Source: Chromobacterium rhizoryzae (GTDB taxonomy: Bacteria > Pseudomonadota > Gammaproteobacteria > Burkholderiales > Chromobacteriaceae). From it: a DNA stretch of 64,000 bases. Made by a program: the position numbers and the translations under genes. This document shows, in pieces, positions 41,883 through 50,099 of this stretch. How positions within the stretch are numbered: position 1 is the first letter of the stretch; every line of letters starts with the position of its first letter. The stretch is from NCBI RefSeq assembly GCF_020544465.1, contig NZ_CP066126.1, positions 1,984,001-2,048,000 on the forward strand. Reading direction: 5' to 3'. A model generated the notes under the pieces. It did no database searches. It was not told the DNA's origin and was given only the letters and a program-made list of their open reading frames with translations.

Positions 41883-42821
41883 ATGACCCCGCAACAAAAA
41901 GCAACGCTGCAAAAACTCGGGCCTTTCATCGCCCTGCTGGCGATCTGCGCCGGCTTGTCGGTGATGAGCGCCGACTTCCTGACCATGGGCAATCTGCTCA
42001 ATGTGATGCGCCAGGTCTCCATCAACGCCTTGATCGCCTTCGGCATGACCCTGGTCATCCTGCTGGGCGGCATCGATCTGTCCGTGGGTTCCATCCTGGC
42101 CTTGTCGTCGGTGCTGACCGCGATGCTGCTGCAAGCCGGCGTCGATCCGCTGCTGGCCACGCTGTTGGGCATCCTGTCCGGCGCGCTGATGGGCTGCTGC
42201 AACGGTCTGGTGATCAGCAAGGGCAAGGTGGCGCCCTTCATCGCCACGCTGGCGTCGATGACCATTCTGCGCGGCCTGTCGCTGGTGGCGTCCAACGGCA
42301 GCCCGATCACCGGCTTCGGCAGCGATATGTTCTCCATGTTGGGCGGCGGCTATGTGGCCGGCGTGGTGCCGGTGCCGGTGGTGTGGATGTTGCTGATGTT
42401 CGCCGGCTTCTGGTTCATGCTGAAGAAAACCGTTTTCGGCCGCCATGTCTACGCCACCGGCGGCAACGAGGAGTCCGCGCGGCTGTCCGGCGTCAAGGTG
42501 GACCGGGTCAAGATCTGGGTCTACACCTTGTCCGGCGCGCTGTCGGCGATGGCCGGCGCGGTGCTGACTTCGCGCTTGAATTCGGCGCAGCCCACCGCCG
42601 GCGCTGGCTACGAGCTGGACGCCATCGCCGCGGTGGTGCTGGGCGGCACCAGCCTGACCGGCGGCCGCGGCTGGATCGTGGGCACGCTGATCGGCGCCTT
42701 GCTGATCGGGGTATTGAACAACGGCCTTAATCTGCTGGGCGTATCGTCCTTCTATCAGCAGGTGATCAAGGGCGTGGTGATTCTGCTGGCGGTGCTGTTG
42801 GACCGCAGCGGCAAGAAGTAA
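41883..42821 (+). CDS. rbsC: Ribose ABC transporter permease
   Basis: A 312-residue membrane protein of the BPD_transp_2 family with eight to ten helices: NALIAFGMTLVILLGGIDLSVGSILALSSV, NGLVISKGKVAPFIATLASMTILRGLSLV, VYATGGNEESARLSGV, and AVVLGGTSLTGGRGWIVGTLIGALLIGVLNNGLNLLGV are all RbsC hallmarks. It forms the ribose channel. It is separated from rbsB by 235 bases that hold a dispersed repeat. Confidence 0.95.
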   Translation: MTPQQKATLQKLGPFIALLAICAGLSVMSADFLTMGNLLNVMRQVSINALIAFGMTLVILLGGIDLSVGSILALSSVLTAMLLQAGVDPLLATLLGILSGALMGCCNGLVISKGKVAPFIATLASMTILRGLSLVASNGSPITGFGSDMFSMLGGGYVAGVVPVPVVWMLLMFAGFWFMLKKTVFGRHVYATGGNEESARLSGVKVDRVKIWVYTLSGALSAMAGAVLTSRLNSAQPTAGAGYELDAIAAVVLGGTSLTGGRGWIVGTLIGALLIGVLNNGLNLLGVSSFYQQVIKGVVILLAVLLDRSGKK

Positions 42822-42827
42822 GCACGT

Positions 42828-42958
42828 TTTCACGATCTCGCGAGCGAGACGAGACGAAAAAGGCTGAGGACGCGGCGCGCGCATCATGTCGCACCTGCAT
42901 TCTGAAGCCGTTTTCAAGGCCGTGTCGTCGATGCGTGACAGATCGTGAACAGGTTCAG
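42828..42958. repeat. Dispersed repeat copy between rbsC and rbsB
   Basis: Begins CGTTTTCACGATCTCGCGAG just after rbsC and ends CGTGAACAGGTTCAG. The internal GAAGCCGTTTTCAAGGCCG matches the segment GAAGCGGCTTTCAAGGCC of the copy at 57567 and GGGTTTTCAACGCCG of that at 50516. Its end regions form a partial inverted repeat (TTTTCACGATCT with AGATCGTGAACA), so it could fold in the rbs transcript. Confidence 0.6.
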
Positions 42959-43002
42959 AGCGCGGCCCGCCAGCGGCGGGACAACAGCGCAAGCGACCAT
43001 AA

Positions 43003-43067
43003 CACTAGGGGAGTTTCAATATGCAGCGCTTTCATCACACTAGGGGGAGTTCCGATATGCAACGCTT
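43003..43067 (+). repeat. Tandem duplication of the rbsB translation start region
   Basis: Two diverged units about 30 bases long, 36 bases apart by their ATGs (43021 and 43057): each has CACTAGGGG(G)AGTT, then a few bases, then ATATGCA(G/A)CGCTT. Each unit carries a ribosome site and an ATG in the same frame. The second ATG starts the conserved signal peptide. Confidence 0.85.
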
Positions 43068-43995
43068 AATCAAGCCTTTGGTTTTCAGTGTCATCGCGGC
43101 CAGTCTGATCGCCTGCACCAAGCAGGGTCCGGCCGACGGCGCCTCGTCCGGCGCCAGCGCGCCGGCCGCGGCCGCCGGCCAGCCGGTGGTGGGCCTGGCG
43201 GTGTCCACGCTGAACAATCCGTTCTTCGTCTCGCTGCGCAAGGGCGCGGAAGACGAGGCGGCCAAGGAGGGCGTGCGCCTGATCACCGTGGACGCGCAGG
43301 ACGATTCCGCCAAGCAGCAGGCCAGCGTGGAGGATCTGATCCAGAAGAAGGTGAGCGTGATCCTGATCAATCCCACCGACTCCTCCGCCGTCGCCAATGT
43401 GGTGAAGGAAGCGGTGAGCAAGGGCATCAAGGTGGTGTCGCTGGATCGCAGCGTCAACGGCGCCGAAGTCAGCGCCCACATCGCCTCCGACAATGTGGCC
43501 GGCGGCAAGATGGCGGCCGACTTCCTGCTGCAGAAGCTGGGCGGCAAGGGCCGGCTGGTGGAACTGGAAGGCATCCCCGGCTCCTCCGCCGCCCGCGAGC
43601 GCGGTCAGGGCTTCCACGCGGTGGCGGACGGCAAGGCCGACGTCAAGATCGTGGCCAAGCAGCCGGCCGATTTCGACCGCGCCAAGGGCTTGTCGGTGAT
43701 GGAAAACATCCTGCAGGGCAATAAGGACGTGCAGGGCGTGTTCGCCCACAACGATGAAATGGCGCTGGGCGCCTTGAAGGCGATCCAGGCCGCCGGCCTG
43801 AAGAACGTCGCGGTGGTGGGCTTCGACGCCACCGCCGACGCGGTGGCCTCGGTCAAGGCCGGCGGCCTGGCCGCCACCGTGCAGCAACAGCCGGAACTGA
43901 TCGGCCAGTACGGCGTGCAGACCGCCAAGAAGCTGATCGACGGCCAGCAGGTGGAGAAATTCATCCCGGTGCCCTTGAACCTGGTCAAGCAGTAA
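43057..43995 (+). CDS. rbsB: Ribose ABC transporter substrate-binding protein (possible lipoprotein)
   Basis: A 312-residue periplasmic-binding protein of the sugar-binding PBP1 type, very similar to RbsB: VVGLAVSTLNNPFFVSLRKGAEDEA, LINPTDSSAV, SLDRSVNG, ELEGIPGSSAARERGQGF, VFAHNDEMALGALKAIQAAG. The signal peptide ends SLIACTK, a good lipobox (LIA-C), so it may be membrane-tethered rather than free, unlike the E. coli protein. Start: ATG 43057; an in-frame ATG at 43021 with its own ribosome site would add 12 residues (MQRFHHTRGSSD) and weaken the signal peptide. It delivers ribose to RbsAC. Confidence 0.93.
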   Translation: MQRLIKPLVFSVIAASLIACTKQGPADGASSGASAPAAAAGQPVVGLAVSTLNNPFFVSLRKGAEDEAAKEGVRLITVDAQDDSAKQQASVEDLIQKKVSVILINPTDSSAVANVVKEAVSKGIKVVSLDRSVNGAEVSAHIASDNVAGGKMAADFLLQKLGGKGRLVELEGIPGSSAARERGQGFHAVADGKADVKIVAKQPADFDRAKGLSVMENILQGNKDVQGVFAHNDEMALGALKAIQAAGLKNVAVVGFDATADAVASVKAGGLAATVQQQPELIGQYGVQTAKKLIDGQQVEKFIPVPLNLVKQ

Positions 43996-44060
43996 GCCTG
44001 AAGACCGGTCTCGCTCTGGCGATGAGGGCCGGCTTGAGGTAAGGTGGCCGGCAATCGGCG

Positions 44061-44096
44061 GCCCCGTCCCGCGCTTGCGCAGGCCGGGGCTGTTTT
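44061..44096 (+). terminator. Terminator-like hairpin after rbsB
   Basis: GCCCCG (44061-44066) pairs with CGGGGC (44085-44090), with an inner GCGC/GCGC pair, followed by TGTTTT. The regulator gene begins about 50 bases later and may have its own promoter or be reached by read-through. Confidence 0.65.
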
Positions 44097-44147
44097 GCAA
44101 TCGAGTCCGCGGCGGCATGGCGCCGCCGCATGAGGAATAGGCTGTCG

Positions 44148-45161
44148 ATGAGCGGCTACAAGCGTTTGACCATAGACGACATCGCCGAACTGGCCGGCGT
44201 GTCGCGCACCACAGCCAGCATGGTGCTCAACGGCCATGCCGAGCGCTACCGCATTTCCCGGGCTACGGTGGAGCGGGTGGAGAAGGTGGCGCGCGAGCAG
44301 CATTTCAACCCGTCGCAGTCGGCGCGCTCCTTGCGCTCGCGGCGCAGCAACTCGGTGGGGCTGGTGATTCCCGACCTGACCAACTCCGCCCACGCGGCCT
44401 TGGCCCAGGCGATGGAGGAACTGTGCCGCCAGCGCGATTACCAGATGCTGCTGGTGACCAGCGACGAAGATCCGCGACGCGAGGCCGAGGTGATGGCGCA
44501 TCTGGCGGCGCGGCAGGTGGACGCGATGATCGTGGTGCCGTGTACGCACGAGGCCAAGTCCTACCAGAAATGGGTGCGGCGGTTGCCGCTGGTCTTCGTC
44601 GACCGCCGGGTGGACGGCAGCGGCATCCCGTCGGTGGTGACCGACGGCTGCGCCAGCGTGGAGCGCCTGGTGGGCGACGCGCTGGAGCAGGGCGTGTCCG
44701 AAGTGGTGTTCTTCGGCGGCCAGCCTGAGCTGTCGCCCAGCCGCGACCGTCTGCAAGGGTATCGTCAGGCCTTGGCGCTTCACGGCGTTGAGGAAGGGCC
44801 GGGCTGGGTGTGCCATCGCGATTACCTGCGCCGTTCCGGTTTCGAACTGATGCAGCAATGGCGGCAACAGCATCAACGCCTGCCTCAGGCTTTGTTCACC
44901 GCCTCGGTGTCGCTGCTGGAGGGCGCGCTGGCCTTTCTCAATCAGCATTGCGGCCTGGCCAACGCGCCGTTGCGCCTGCTGACCTTCGACGATCACTCCT
45001 TGCTGGACTGCCTGCCGCTGCGCGTCGACGCCATCGTGCAGGACAGCCGCGAAATGGCGGCGCGCAGTCTGGACCTGGCCCTGGCTCTGCTGGAAGGGCA
45101 GACGCTGACCGAGCCGGAGGCCCTGGTGCCGGCCAGCCTGCACCGGCGCTGGCCGGATTAG
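44148..45161 (+). CDS. LacI-family regulator of Cra/FruR type, at the ribose operon
   Basis: A 337-residue LacI-family protein. The N-terminal HTH (TIDDIAELAGVSRTTASMVLNGHAERYRISRATVERV) has the GVSRTTAS recognition helix and the long spacer RYRIS seen in Cra/FruR, not the GVSVSTVS of RbsR. Further on, SVGLVIPDLTNSAHAALAQAMEELCRQRDYQML and LPQALFTASVSLLEG also match Cra. The hinge (NPSQSARSLRSRRS) lacks a strict AANLR motif. Position after rbsB implies local control of ribose use, which is inference. The ATG at 44148 follows AGGAATAG; an ATG at 44130 is possible. Confidence 0.88.
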   Translation: MSGYKRLTIDDIAELAGVSRTTASMVLNGHAERYRISRATVERVEKVAREQHFNPSQSARSLRSRRSNSVGLVIPDLTNSAHAALAQAMEELCRQRDYQMLLVTSDEDPRREAEVMAHLAARQVDAMIVVPCTHEAKSYQKWVRRLPLVFVDRRVDGSGIPSVVTDGCASVERLVGDALEQGVSEVVFFGGQPELSPSRDRLQGYRQALALHGVEEGPGWVCHRDYLRRSGFELMQQWRQQHQRLPQALFTASVSLLEGALAFLNQHCGLANAPLRLLTFDDHSLLDCLPLRVDAIVQDSREMAARSLDLALALLEGQTLTEPEALVPASLHRRWPD

Positions 45162-45163
45162 GC

Positions 45164-45210
45164 TCTGTTGAACTATGTTTTTCCCCGGCGGAAAAACAAA
45201 GCTCAACAGA
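45164..45210. repeat. Long hairpin (two 21-base arms) between the LacI-type regulator and gltX
   Basis: TCTGTTGAACTATGTTTTTCC (21 bases from 45164) pairs with the arm at 45190-45210 except at two positions; loop CCGGC. No T-run follows on the plus strand. It starts three bases after the regulator stop and may end that transcript; it may also be a small repeat element. Confidence 0.6.
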
Positions 45211-45219
45211 CCCTGGGGT

Positions 45220-45249
45220 TTGCTGCCGCTTCGCCAGCCGGCGTACAAT
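45220..45249 (+). promoter_or_regulatory. Sigma70 promoter of gltX
   Basis: TTGCTG (45220-45225), 18 bp, TACAAT (45244-45249). The gltX ATG is 32 bases downstream. Both hexamers are close to consensus. Confidence 0.65.
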
Positions 45250-45281
45250 AGCCGTTTCACGATTTTCGAGCCTGAGTCACC

Positions 45282-46667
45282 ATGATCCGTACCCGTTTCG
45301 CTCCCAGTCCCACCGGTTATCTGCATATCGGCGGCGTGCGCACCGCGCTGTTTTCCTGGGCCTACGCCCGCAAGAACGACGGCGTGTTCGTGCTGCGCAT
45401 CGAGGACACCGATCTGGAGCGCTCGACGCCGGAGTCGGTGAAGGCGATTCTGGACGGCATGCACTGGGTGGGCCTGGATTACGACGAAGGCCCGTTCTAC
45501 CAGACCCATCGTTTCGACCGTTACAAGGACGTGATCCAGCAATTGCTGGACTCCGGCCACGCCTACCTGTGCTATTGCAGCAAGGAAGAGCTGGAAGCGA
45601 TGCGCGCAGAGCAGGAAGCGCGCGGCGAGAAGCCGCGTTACGACCGCCGCTGGCGTCCGGAAGCCGGCAAAACCTTGCCGGCCGTCCCCGCGGACGTGAC
45701 CCCGGTGGTGCGCTTCAAGACCCCGCTGGACGGCGTGGTGGCCTGGGACGATGCGGTCAAGGGCCGCATCGAGATCGCCAACCAGGAACTGGACGATCTG
45801 ATCATCGCCCGTCCGGACGGCAGCCCGACCTATAACTTCTGCGTGGTGGTGGACGATTGGGACATGCAGATCACCCATGTGATCCGCGGCGACGACCACG
45901 TCAACAACACCCCGCGCCAGATCAATATCCTGAAGGCCTTGAACGCGCCGCTGCCGGTGTACGGCCATCTGCCGATGATCCTCAACGAGGACGGCCAGAA
46001 AATGTCCAAGCGCCGCGACGCGGTCAGCGTGGTGGACTACGCCGACAAGGGCATTCTGCCGGAAGCGCTGCTCAACTACCTGGCGCGCCTGGGCTGGGGC
46101 CACGGCGACGACGAGTTCTTCTCCATGGAGCAGTTCGTCGAGTGGTTCAGCCTGGAAGCGGTGAGCGCGTCCGCCAGCCGCTTCAACCATGAAAAATTCA
46201 TGTGGCTGAACGCCCAGCACATCAAGAGCGCGGACAACGGCCGCCTGGCCGGACTGATCGCGCCGCGCCTGGCCGCCGCCGGCGTCGAGCTGGCCGGCGG
46301 GCCCGCCATCGAGGAGGTGATCGCCCTGGTCAAGGAGCGGGTGCAGGACCTGAACGCGCTGGCGCTGGAAGTGGATTATTTCTATCGCAAGCGCGAGGCC
46401 GCCGCGGCCGACGTGGATAAGCATCTGTCCGGCGACAGCGTGGCGCGCATGGGTCGTTTCGCCGACAAGCTGGCGGCGCTGGACGCCTGGTCCGCGGAAG
46501 GCATCCACGAGCTGTTCAAGCCTTTCTGCGCGGAAGAGGGCATCAAGATGGGCCAGTTGGGCATGCCGCTGCGCGTGCTGGTGTGCGGCACCACCCAGAC
46601 GCCGTCGGTGGACGCGGTGCTGGCCTTGATCGGCAAGGACGAAGTGCTGCGTCGCCTGCGCGGCTGA
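45282..46667 (+). CDS. gltX: Glutamyl-tRNA synthetase
   Basis: A 461-residue class I synthetase with the HIGH-like motif PTGYLHIGGVRTALF near the start and the KMSKS-like KMSKRRDAVSV near residue 240. RIEDTDLERSTPES and the NFCVVVDDWDMQITHVIRGDDHVNNTPRQ region are typical. The zinc-site region reads CYCSKEELEAMRAEQEARGEKPRYDRR. It charges tRNA-Glu. A single gene with its own promoter and terminator. Confidence 0.97.
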   Translation: MIRTRFAPSPTGYLHIGGVRTALFSWAYARKNDGVFVLRIEDTDLERSTPESVKAILDGMHWVGLDYDEGPFYQTHRFDRYKDVIQQLLDSGHAYLCYCSKEELEAMRAEQEARGEKPRYDRRWRPEAGKTLPAVPADVTPVVRFKTPLDGVVAWDDAVKGRIEIANQELDDLIIARPDGSPTYNFCVVVDDWDMQITHVIRGDDHVNNTPRQINILKALNAPLPVYGHLPMILNEDGQKMSKRRDAVSVVDYADKGILPEALLNYLARLGWGHGDDEFFSMEQFVEWFSLEAVSASASRFNHEKFMWLNAQHIKSADNGRLAGLIAPRLAAAGVELAGGPAIEEVIALVKERVQDLNALALEVDYFYRKREAAAADVDKHLSGDSVARMGRFADKLAALDAWSAEGIHELFKPFCAEEGIKMGQLGMPLRVLVCGTTQTPSVDAVLALIGKDEVLRRLRG

Positions 46668-46686
46668 GCCGGCCGTCGCCGCTAAA

Positions 46687-46727
46687 AAACCGCCCCGCAA
46701 GCGTTGGCTTGCGGGGCGGTTTGTTTT
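46687..46727. terminator. Strong intrinsic terminator after gltX
   Basis: A perfect 16-bp stem AAACCGCCCCGCAAGC (46687-46702) with its complement (46707-46722), loop GTTG, then GTTTTA. A-rich bases on the other side let it serve the minus-strand gene as well. Confidence 0.92.
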
Positions 46728-46784
46728 AGGCGTCACGCCCATGCGGCGCAGGCGCGCGCCTCTTGACAGGCCTTGAACAGATCC

Positions 46785-47579
46785 TCAGGCCAGCGCCGGC
46801 TCGGCGCAGACGCGCGCGCAAGTCTCAGGCGCGGGCTGGCTCATATAATGATCCAGCAACAGGCGCATGTAGCGGTGGCTTTGGCAGATGGCGTGGCGCA
46901 ACTCGGCCACTTGCTGCGCGCTTGGATTTTCGCCCACCAGGGTGACGATGATTTCCAGCGCCTCCCAGGGGTGTTCGTCGTCGTAATGCGCGTGCAGCGC
47001 CAGCCATTTCATCGCCTTGGCGCGCTTTTCCTTGGGGAACTGCCGGGCGTAGTCCTCCTTGGAGCAGACGGCGGCGCACCATTCTCCGGTGGCGCCTTCG
47101 ATGGCGTAATTGGTGGCCGCCATCGCCACCTCCAGCGATTCGCGCTCGCAGACCTGATGGCACCAGTGGCTGAGGCTCAGCGTTTCCAGCGCCTGGGGGT
47201 TGCGCAGCAGGCTGTCCGTGTCCACGCCGGACGCCGCGGCCCATTGCACCCAGTGGTCGGCGTGGTTCTGCTCCACCCGGATGTTGCGGATCAGGTAGCG
47301 GCGCGCCATATCATGGCCGCGATGCTGGCCGTAGCGCACTTTCAGCAGGTTTTTGGCCATGTATTGCGGAAACTGTTCGATTACCGGCCAGCCGCCGCGC
47401 AGAAAGGCCTGGTGGATGGCGGCGGGCAGCACGCCGTCGCGCATTTGCCGGAACAACTCGTGTTCCACCACCTGGCGTTTGAAGGCGTCGCAATGGCGCA
47501 CCAGCTCCCGCGTCCATTCCGGATAGCTGTGGAGGTCCATCAGCGGGCCGCTCCTGACAAAACCGATCTCTTTACTCAT
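46785..47579 (-). CDS. Haem-oxygenase-like protein of the TenA/PqqC superfamily
   Basis: A 264-residue, largely helical protein. PqqC/TenA-like features: AFLRGGWPVIEQFPQYMAKNL, NIRVEQNHADHWVQWA, AMAATNYAIEGATGEW and HAHYDDEHPWEALEII. Glu in VIEQ and VEQNH, His in EQNHADH, Glu in IEG and the Asp-x-x-His DDEH form a set that could bind a di-iron or similar centre, as in haem-oxygenase-like di-iron oxidases and CADD. Which reaction it catalyses cannot be read. The likely start is ATG 47579 (MSKEIGF), with AAAGGGGAC before it. No PQQ or thiamin genes are adjacent; the stop is about 60 bases from the gltX terminator. Confidence 0.78.
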   Translation of the reverse strand: MSKEIGFVRSGPLMDLHSYPEWTRELVRHCDAFKRQVVEHELFRQMRDGVLPAAIHQAFLRGGWPVIEQFPQYMAKNLLKVRYGQHRGHDMARRYLIRNIRVEQNHADHWVQWAAASGVDTDSLLRNPQALETLSLSHWCHQVCERESLEVAMAATNYAIEGATGEWCAAVCSKEDYARQFPKEKRAKAMKWLALHAHYDDEHPWEALEIIVTLVGENPSAQQVAELRHAICQSHRYMRLLLDHYMSQPAPETCARVCAEPALA

Positions 47580-47675
47580 GGTGTCCCCTTTCCTTAGAAG
47601 CAAAGCCGGGCCAAGCCGGCCAGACGCGGCGGCCTCCCGGCCGCCCAGATCCGGCCTGACGACCAGGCCGGTAGC

Positions 47676-50099
47676 CTATTGCTGTCGCATTCGGCGGTCT
47701 CCATGCGCGTGGCGGAAGCCGAAGGGCTCCGGCCGGCTCAGGTGGAAGCCCTGGGCGTAGTCCACGCCCAGCTTGCGCAGTTCGGCCACGATCTCGGGCG
47801 TGTCGACGAATTCGGCGATGGTGCGCTTGCCGGTGACGTGGCCGATGTGGTTGATCATTTCCACCATGGCGTGGTCTATCGGGTCCGTCGCCATCTCGCG
47901 GACAAAGCTGCCGTCGATTTTCAGGAAGTCCACCGGCAAATGCTTCAGGTAGGCGAAGGAGGACATGCCGGTGCCGAAATCGTCCAAGGAGAACAGACAG
48001 CCGATCCGGCGCAGCTCGTGGATCAGCCGTTGCGCGGCTTCCAGATTGGCGATGGCGTTGGTTTCGGTGATCTCGAAACAGATCAGCTCCGGCGGCACGC
48101 CGCTGCGCTGGAACTGCTGCTGCACGAAGGCGAGGAAGCCGTCGTCGCACAAGGTGGAGCCGGACAGATTGATCGCGCAATGCCGGATGTCCTGATTGCC
48201 GGCGCGGCGCAGCAGGGCCAGCTCCTGAAACACTTTTTCCACCACGATGCGGTCGATTTCGGTCATCAGGCCGTAGCGCTCCGCGATCGGCACGAACAAG
48301 CCGGGGGGCACCTGGCTGCCGTCGTCGGCGTTGAGGCGCAGCAGCACTTCGACATAGCGGCCGCGTTCCGGATGGGCGGCCAGCGGGACGATGTCCTGAG
48401 CGTAGAGGGTGAAGCTGTCGTCGCGCAGCGCCTGGCGCAGCCTTTGCACCCAGTCCATTTCGTGAAAGCGCGCCGACACTTCGGAATTGTGCGGGATGTG
48501 GAGCTGGATGCGGTTGCGGCCTTTTTCCTTGGCCATATAGCAGGCGATGTCGGCCGACCGCATCACCTCGGCCAGCGAGGTGTCGGCGTCGGACACGCAG
48601 ACCAGGCCGATGCTGGCGCTGATGGAAAATTGGTTGCCTTCCCACTGGAAGCTGCATTCCATGATGGCCTGGCGCAGATTATTGGCCTTGGCGATGGCGG
48701 ATTCCACCGAGCTGTTGCCGAGCAAGACGCCGAACTCGTCGCCGCCCAGCCGCGCCAGCGTGTCCGAGGCGCGCAGCCGCCGCGCCACCGAACGGCTGAT
48801 CTGGCACAGCAGTTCATCGCCGGCGGCGTGGCCGTAGGTGTCGTTGATCAGCTTGAACTGGTCCAGATCGATGAACATCAGCGCCAGCGACGCCTCGGCC
48901 TGGCCCAGCTGCTTGATCGCCTTGATGGCGCGGGTTTCGAACTCCCGGCGGTTGAGCAGGCCGGTCAGCGCGTCGTGGCTGGCCTGCCAGGACAACTCGT
49001 TGATGTATTGCTGTTCCGCGGTATTGTCGTGCAGCACCAGCACGATGCCGTATTGCTCGCCGCGGCGGTCGCGTATCGGCGCGGCCACCAGGCTGACCTG
49101 CAGCGGAATCGCGTTGTGGCGCAGCATGTTCAGCTTGGGATAGGTGCGGCTGCTTTCGTCCAGCCGGCAGAGCTCGGCGAAGCTCAGCGTGCTGTCCTTG
49201 TCCTGCCCCTGTTTGATCAGGCTGAGCAATTCGTCGAAATGCAGGCCCAGGCTTTCCGTCTCCAGGTGGCTGAGCATGCGCTTGGCGCTGTGGTTCAGAT
49301 AGATCACCGCGCCTTGCATATTGAGGGTGATCACCGCGTCGCCTATCGATTGCAGGGTGATCTCGGCGCGTTGCTGCTCCGCCTGCAAGGCGGCCTTGTA
49401 ATTGTCCGAGGCCTGGATCAGCCGGCGGATCTGCAAAATGGTCAGCAGCACCAGCAGCAGGCCCACCAGCAGATTGACGCGCCAGACCGCCTGGCTCACC
49501 TCGCGCGAGGCGTTGCCCAGCACGCGGGAAAAGCCCTGGGCCGGCGCCTTGACCGCTTCGTTGATCTCGGCGATCTGCGAGGTGAGGGCGGCCTTGTCGT
49601 CCTGGCTCAAGGAGCCGTCGGCGTAACCTTGGCGCAATTGCTCGCCTATGGTCTGAATTTCCTGCAGGTAGTAATCGCCGATTTTCCAATAGCGGATGGC
49701 TTCGGCCAGATAGCTGACGTGGTGAAACCACAGATAGGCGCGGATGATGTTTTCGATGTCGTCGGGGTGGTTGCCGCCGTCCAGAAAGCCTTGGCGCGCG
49801 GTGTCCAGATCCGGCGGCTTGCGGTCCAGCGCCAGCCGCGCCCGGTGGTCGCCCAATTGGATGGAGATGGCCAGCCGATAGCGTTGGAAGTCGTGGTCGG
49901 AGCCGGTTTGAGCGTAGCGGGTCAGGTGGTAGATGGAGTCCTTCTGCGCTTTAGACCACAGGCCTTCCCCCGCCACGTAGGCGCGGGCGGTGGACACCAC
50001 GTAGAGGCTGAACGCGCTTAGCGCCACCTGCATGACGACAATGAGCAGGAAGGGCAGCACGACAAAGAGCAACTGTCGGTTGGCGGTATTCGACCTCAT
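47676..50099 (-). CDS. Membrane GGDEF-EAL protein (c-di-GMP turnover)
   Basis: An 807-residue protein: helix at about 10-33, a periplasmic helical sensor, a second helix near 205-225, a PAS domain (AEITLQSIGDAVITLNMQGAVIYLN, about 245-365), a GGDEF domain with RLGGDEFG and an RxxD inhibitory site (RASD) five residues before it, and an EAL domain. EAL residues: EVLLRL, INLSG, EITETN, DDFGTG, LKIDGSFV and AEFVDT (the usual AEGVE varied but its Glu kept) and YAQGFHLS. It may therefore both make and break c-di-GMP. Neighbours give no clue to its target. Confidence 0.92.
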   Translation of the reverse strand: MRSNTANRQLLFVVLPFLLIVVMQVALSAFSLYVVSTARAYVAGEGLWSKAQKDSIYHLTRYAQTGSDHDFQRYRLAISIQLGDHRARLALDRKPPDLDTARQGFLDGGNHPDDIENIIRAYLWFHHVSYLAEAIRYWKIGDYYLQEIQTIGEQLRQGYADGSLSQDDKAALTSQIAEINEAVKAPAQGFSRVLGNASREVSQAVWRVNLLVGLLLVLLTILQIRRLIQASDNYKAALQAEQQRAEITLQSIGDAVITLNMQGAVIYLNHSAKRMLSHLETESLGLHFDELLSLIKQGQDKDSTLSFAELCRLDESSRTYPKLNMLRHNAIPLQVSLVAAPIRDRRGEQYGIVLVLHDNTAEQQYINELSWQASHDALTGLLNRREFETRAIKAIKQLGQAEASLALMFIDLDQFKLINDTYGHAAGDELLCQISRSVARRLRASDTLARLGGDEFGVLLGNSSVESAIAKANNLRQAIMECSFQWEGNQFSISASIGLVCVSDADTSLAEVMRSADIACYMAKEKGRNRIQLHIPHNSEVSARFHEMDWVQRLRQALRDDSFTLYAQDIVPLAAHPERGRYVEVLLRLNADDGSQVPPGLFVPIAERYGLMTEIDRIVVEKVFQELALLRRAGNQDIRHCAINLSGSTLCDDGFLAFVQQQFQRSGVPPELICFEITETNAIANLEAAQRLIHELRRIGCLFSLDDFGTGMSSFAYLKHLPVDFLKIDGSFVREMATDPIDHAMVEMINHIGHVTGKRTIAEFVDTPEIVAELRKLGVDYAQGFHLSRPEPFGFRHAHGDRRMRQQ

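Noticed and set aside
43605..46742. Very long open frame of 1045 codons on the minus strand over rbsB, the regulator and gltX
   Set aside because: It is the antisense shadow of three well-recognised genes in GC-rich DNA and has no domain character. The same applies to long minus-strand frames at 9475-11535 and 30028-32445.
47676..50099. Loss of phosphodiesterase activity because the EAL motif AEGVE reads AEFVD
   Set aside because: The catalytic Glu and the other metal ligands are kept; the Gly to Phe change alone does not show inactivity.
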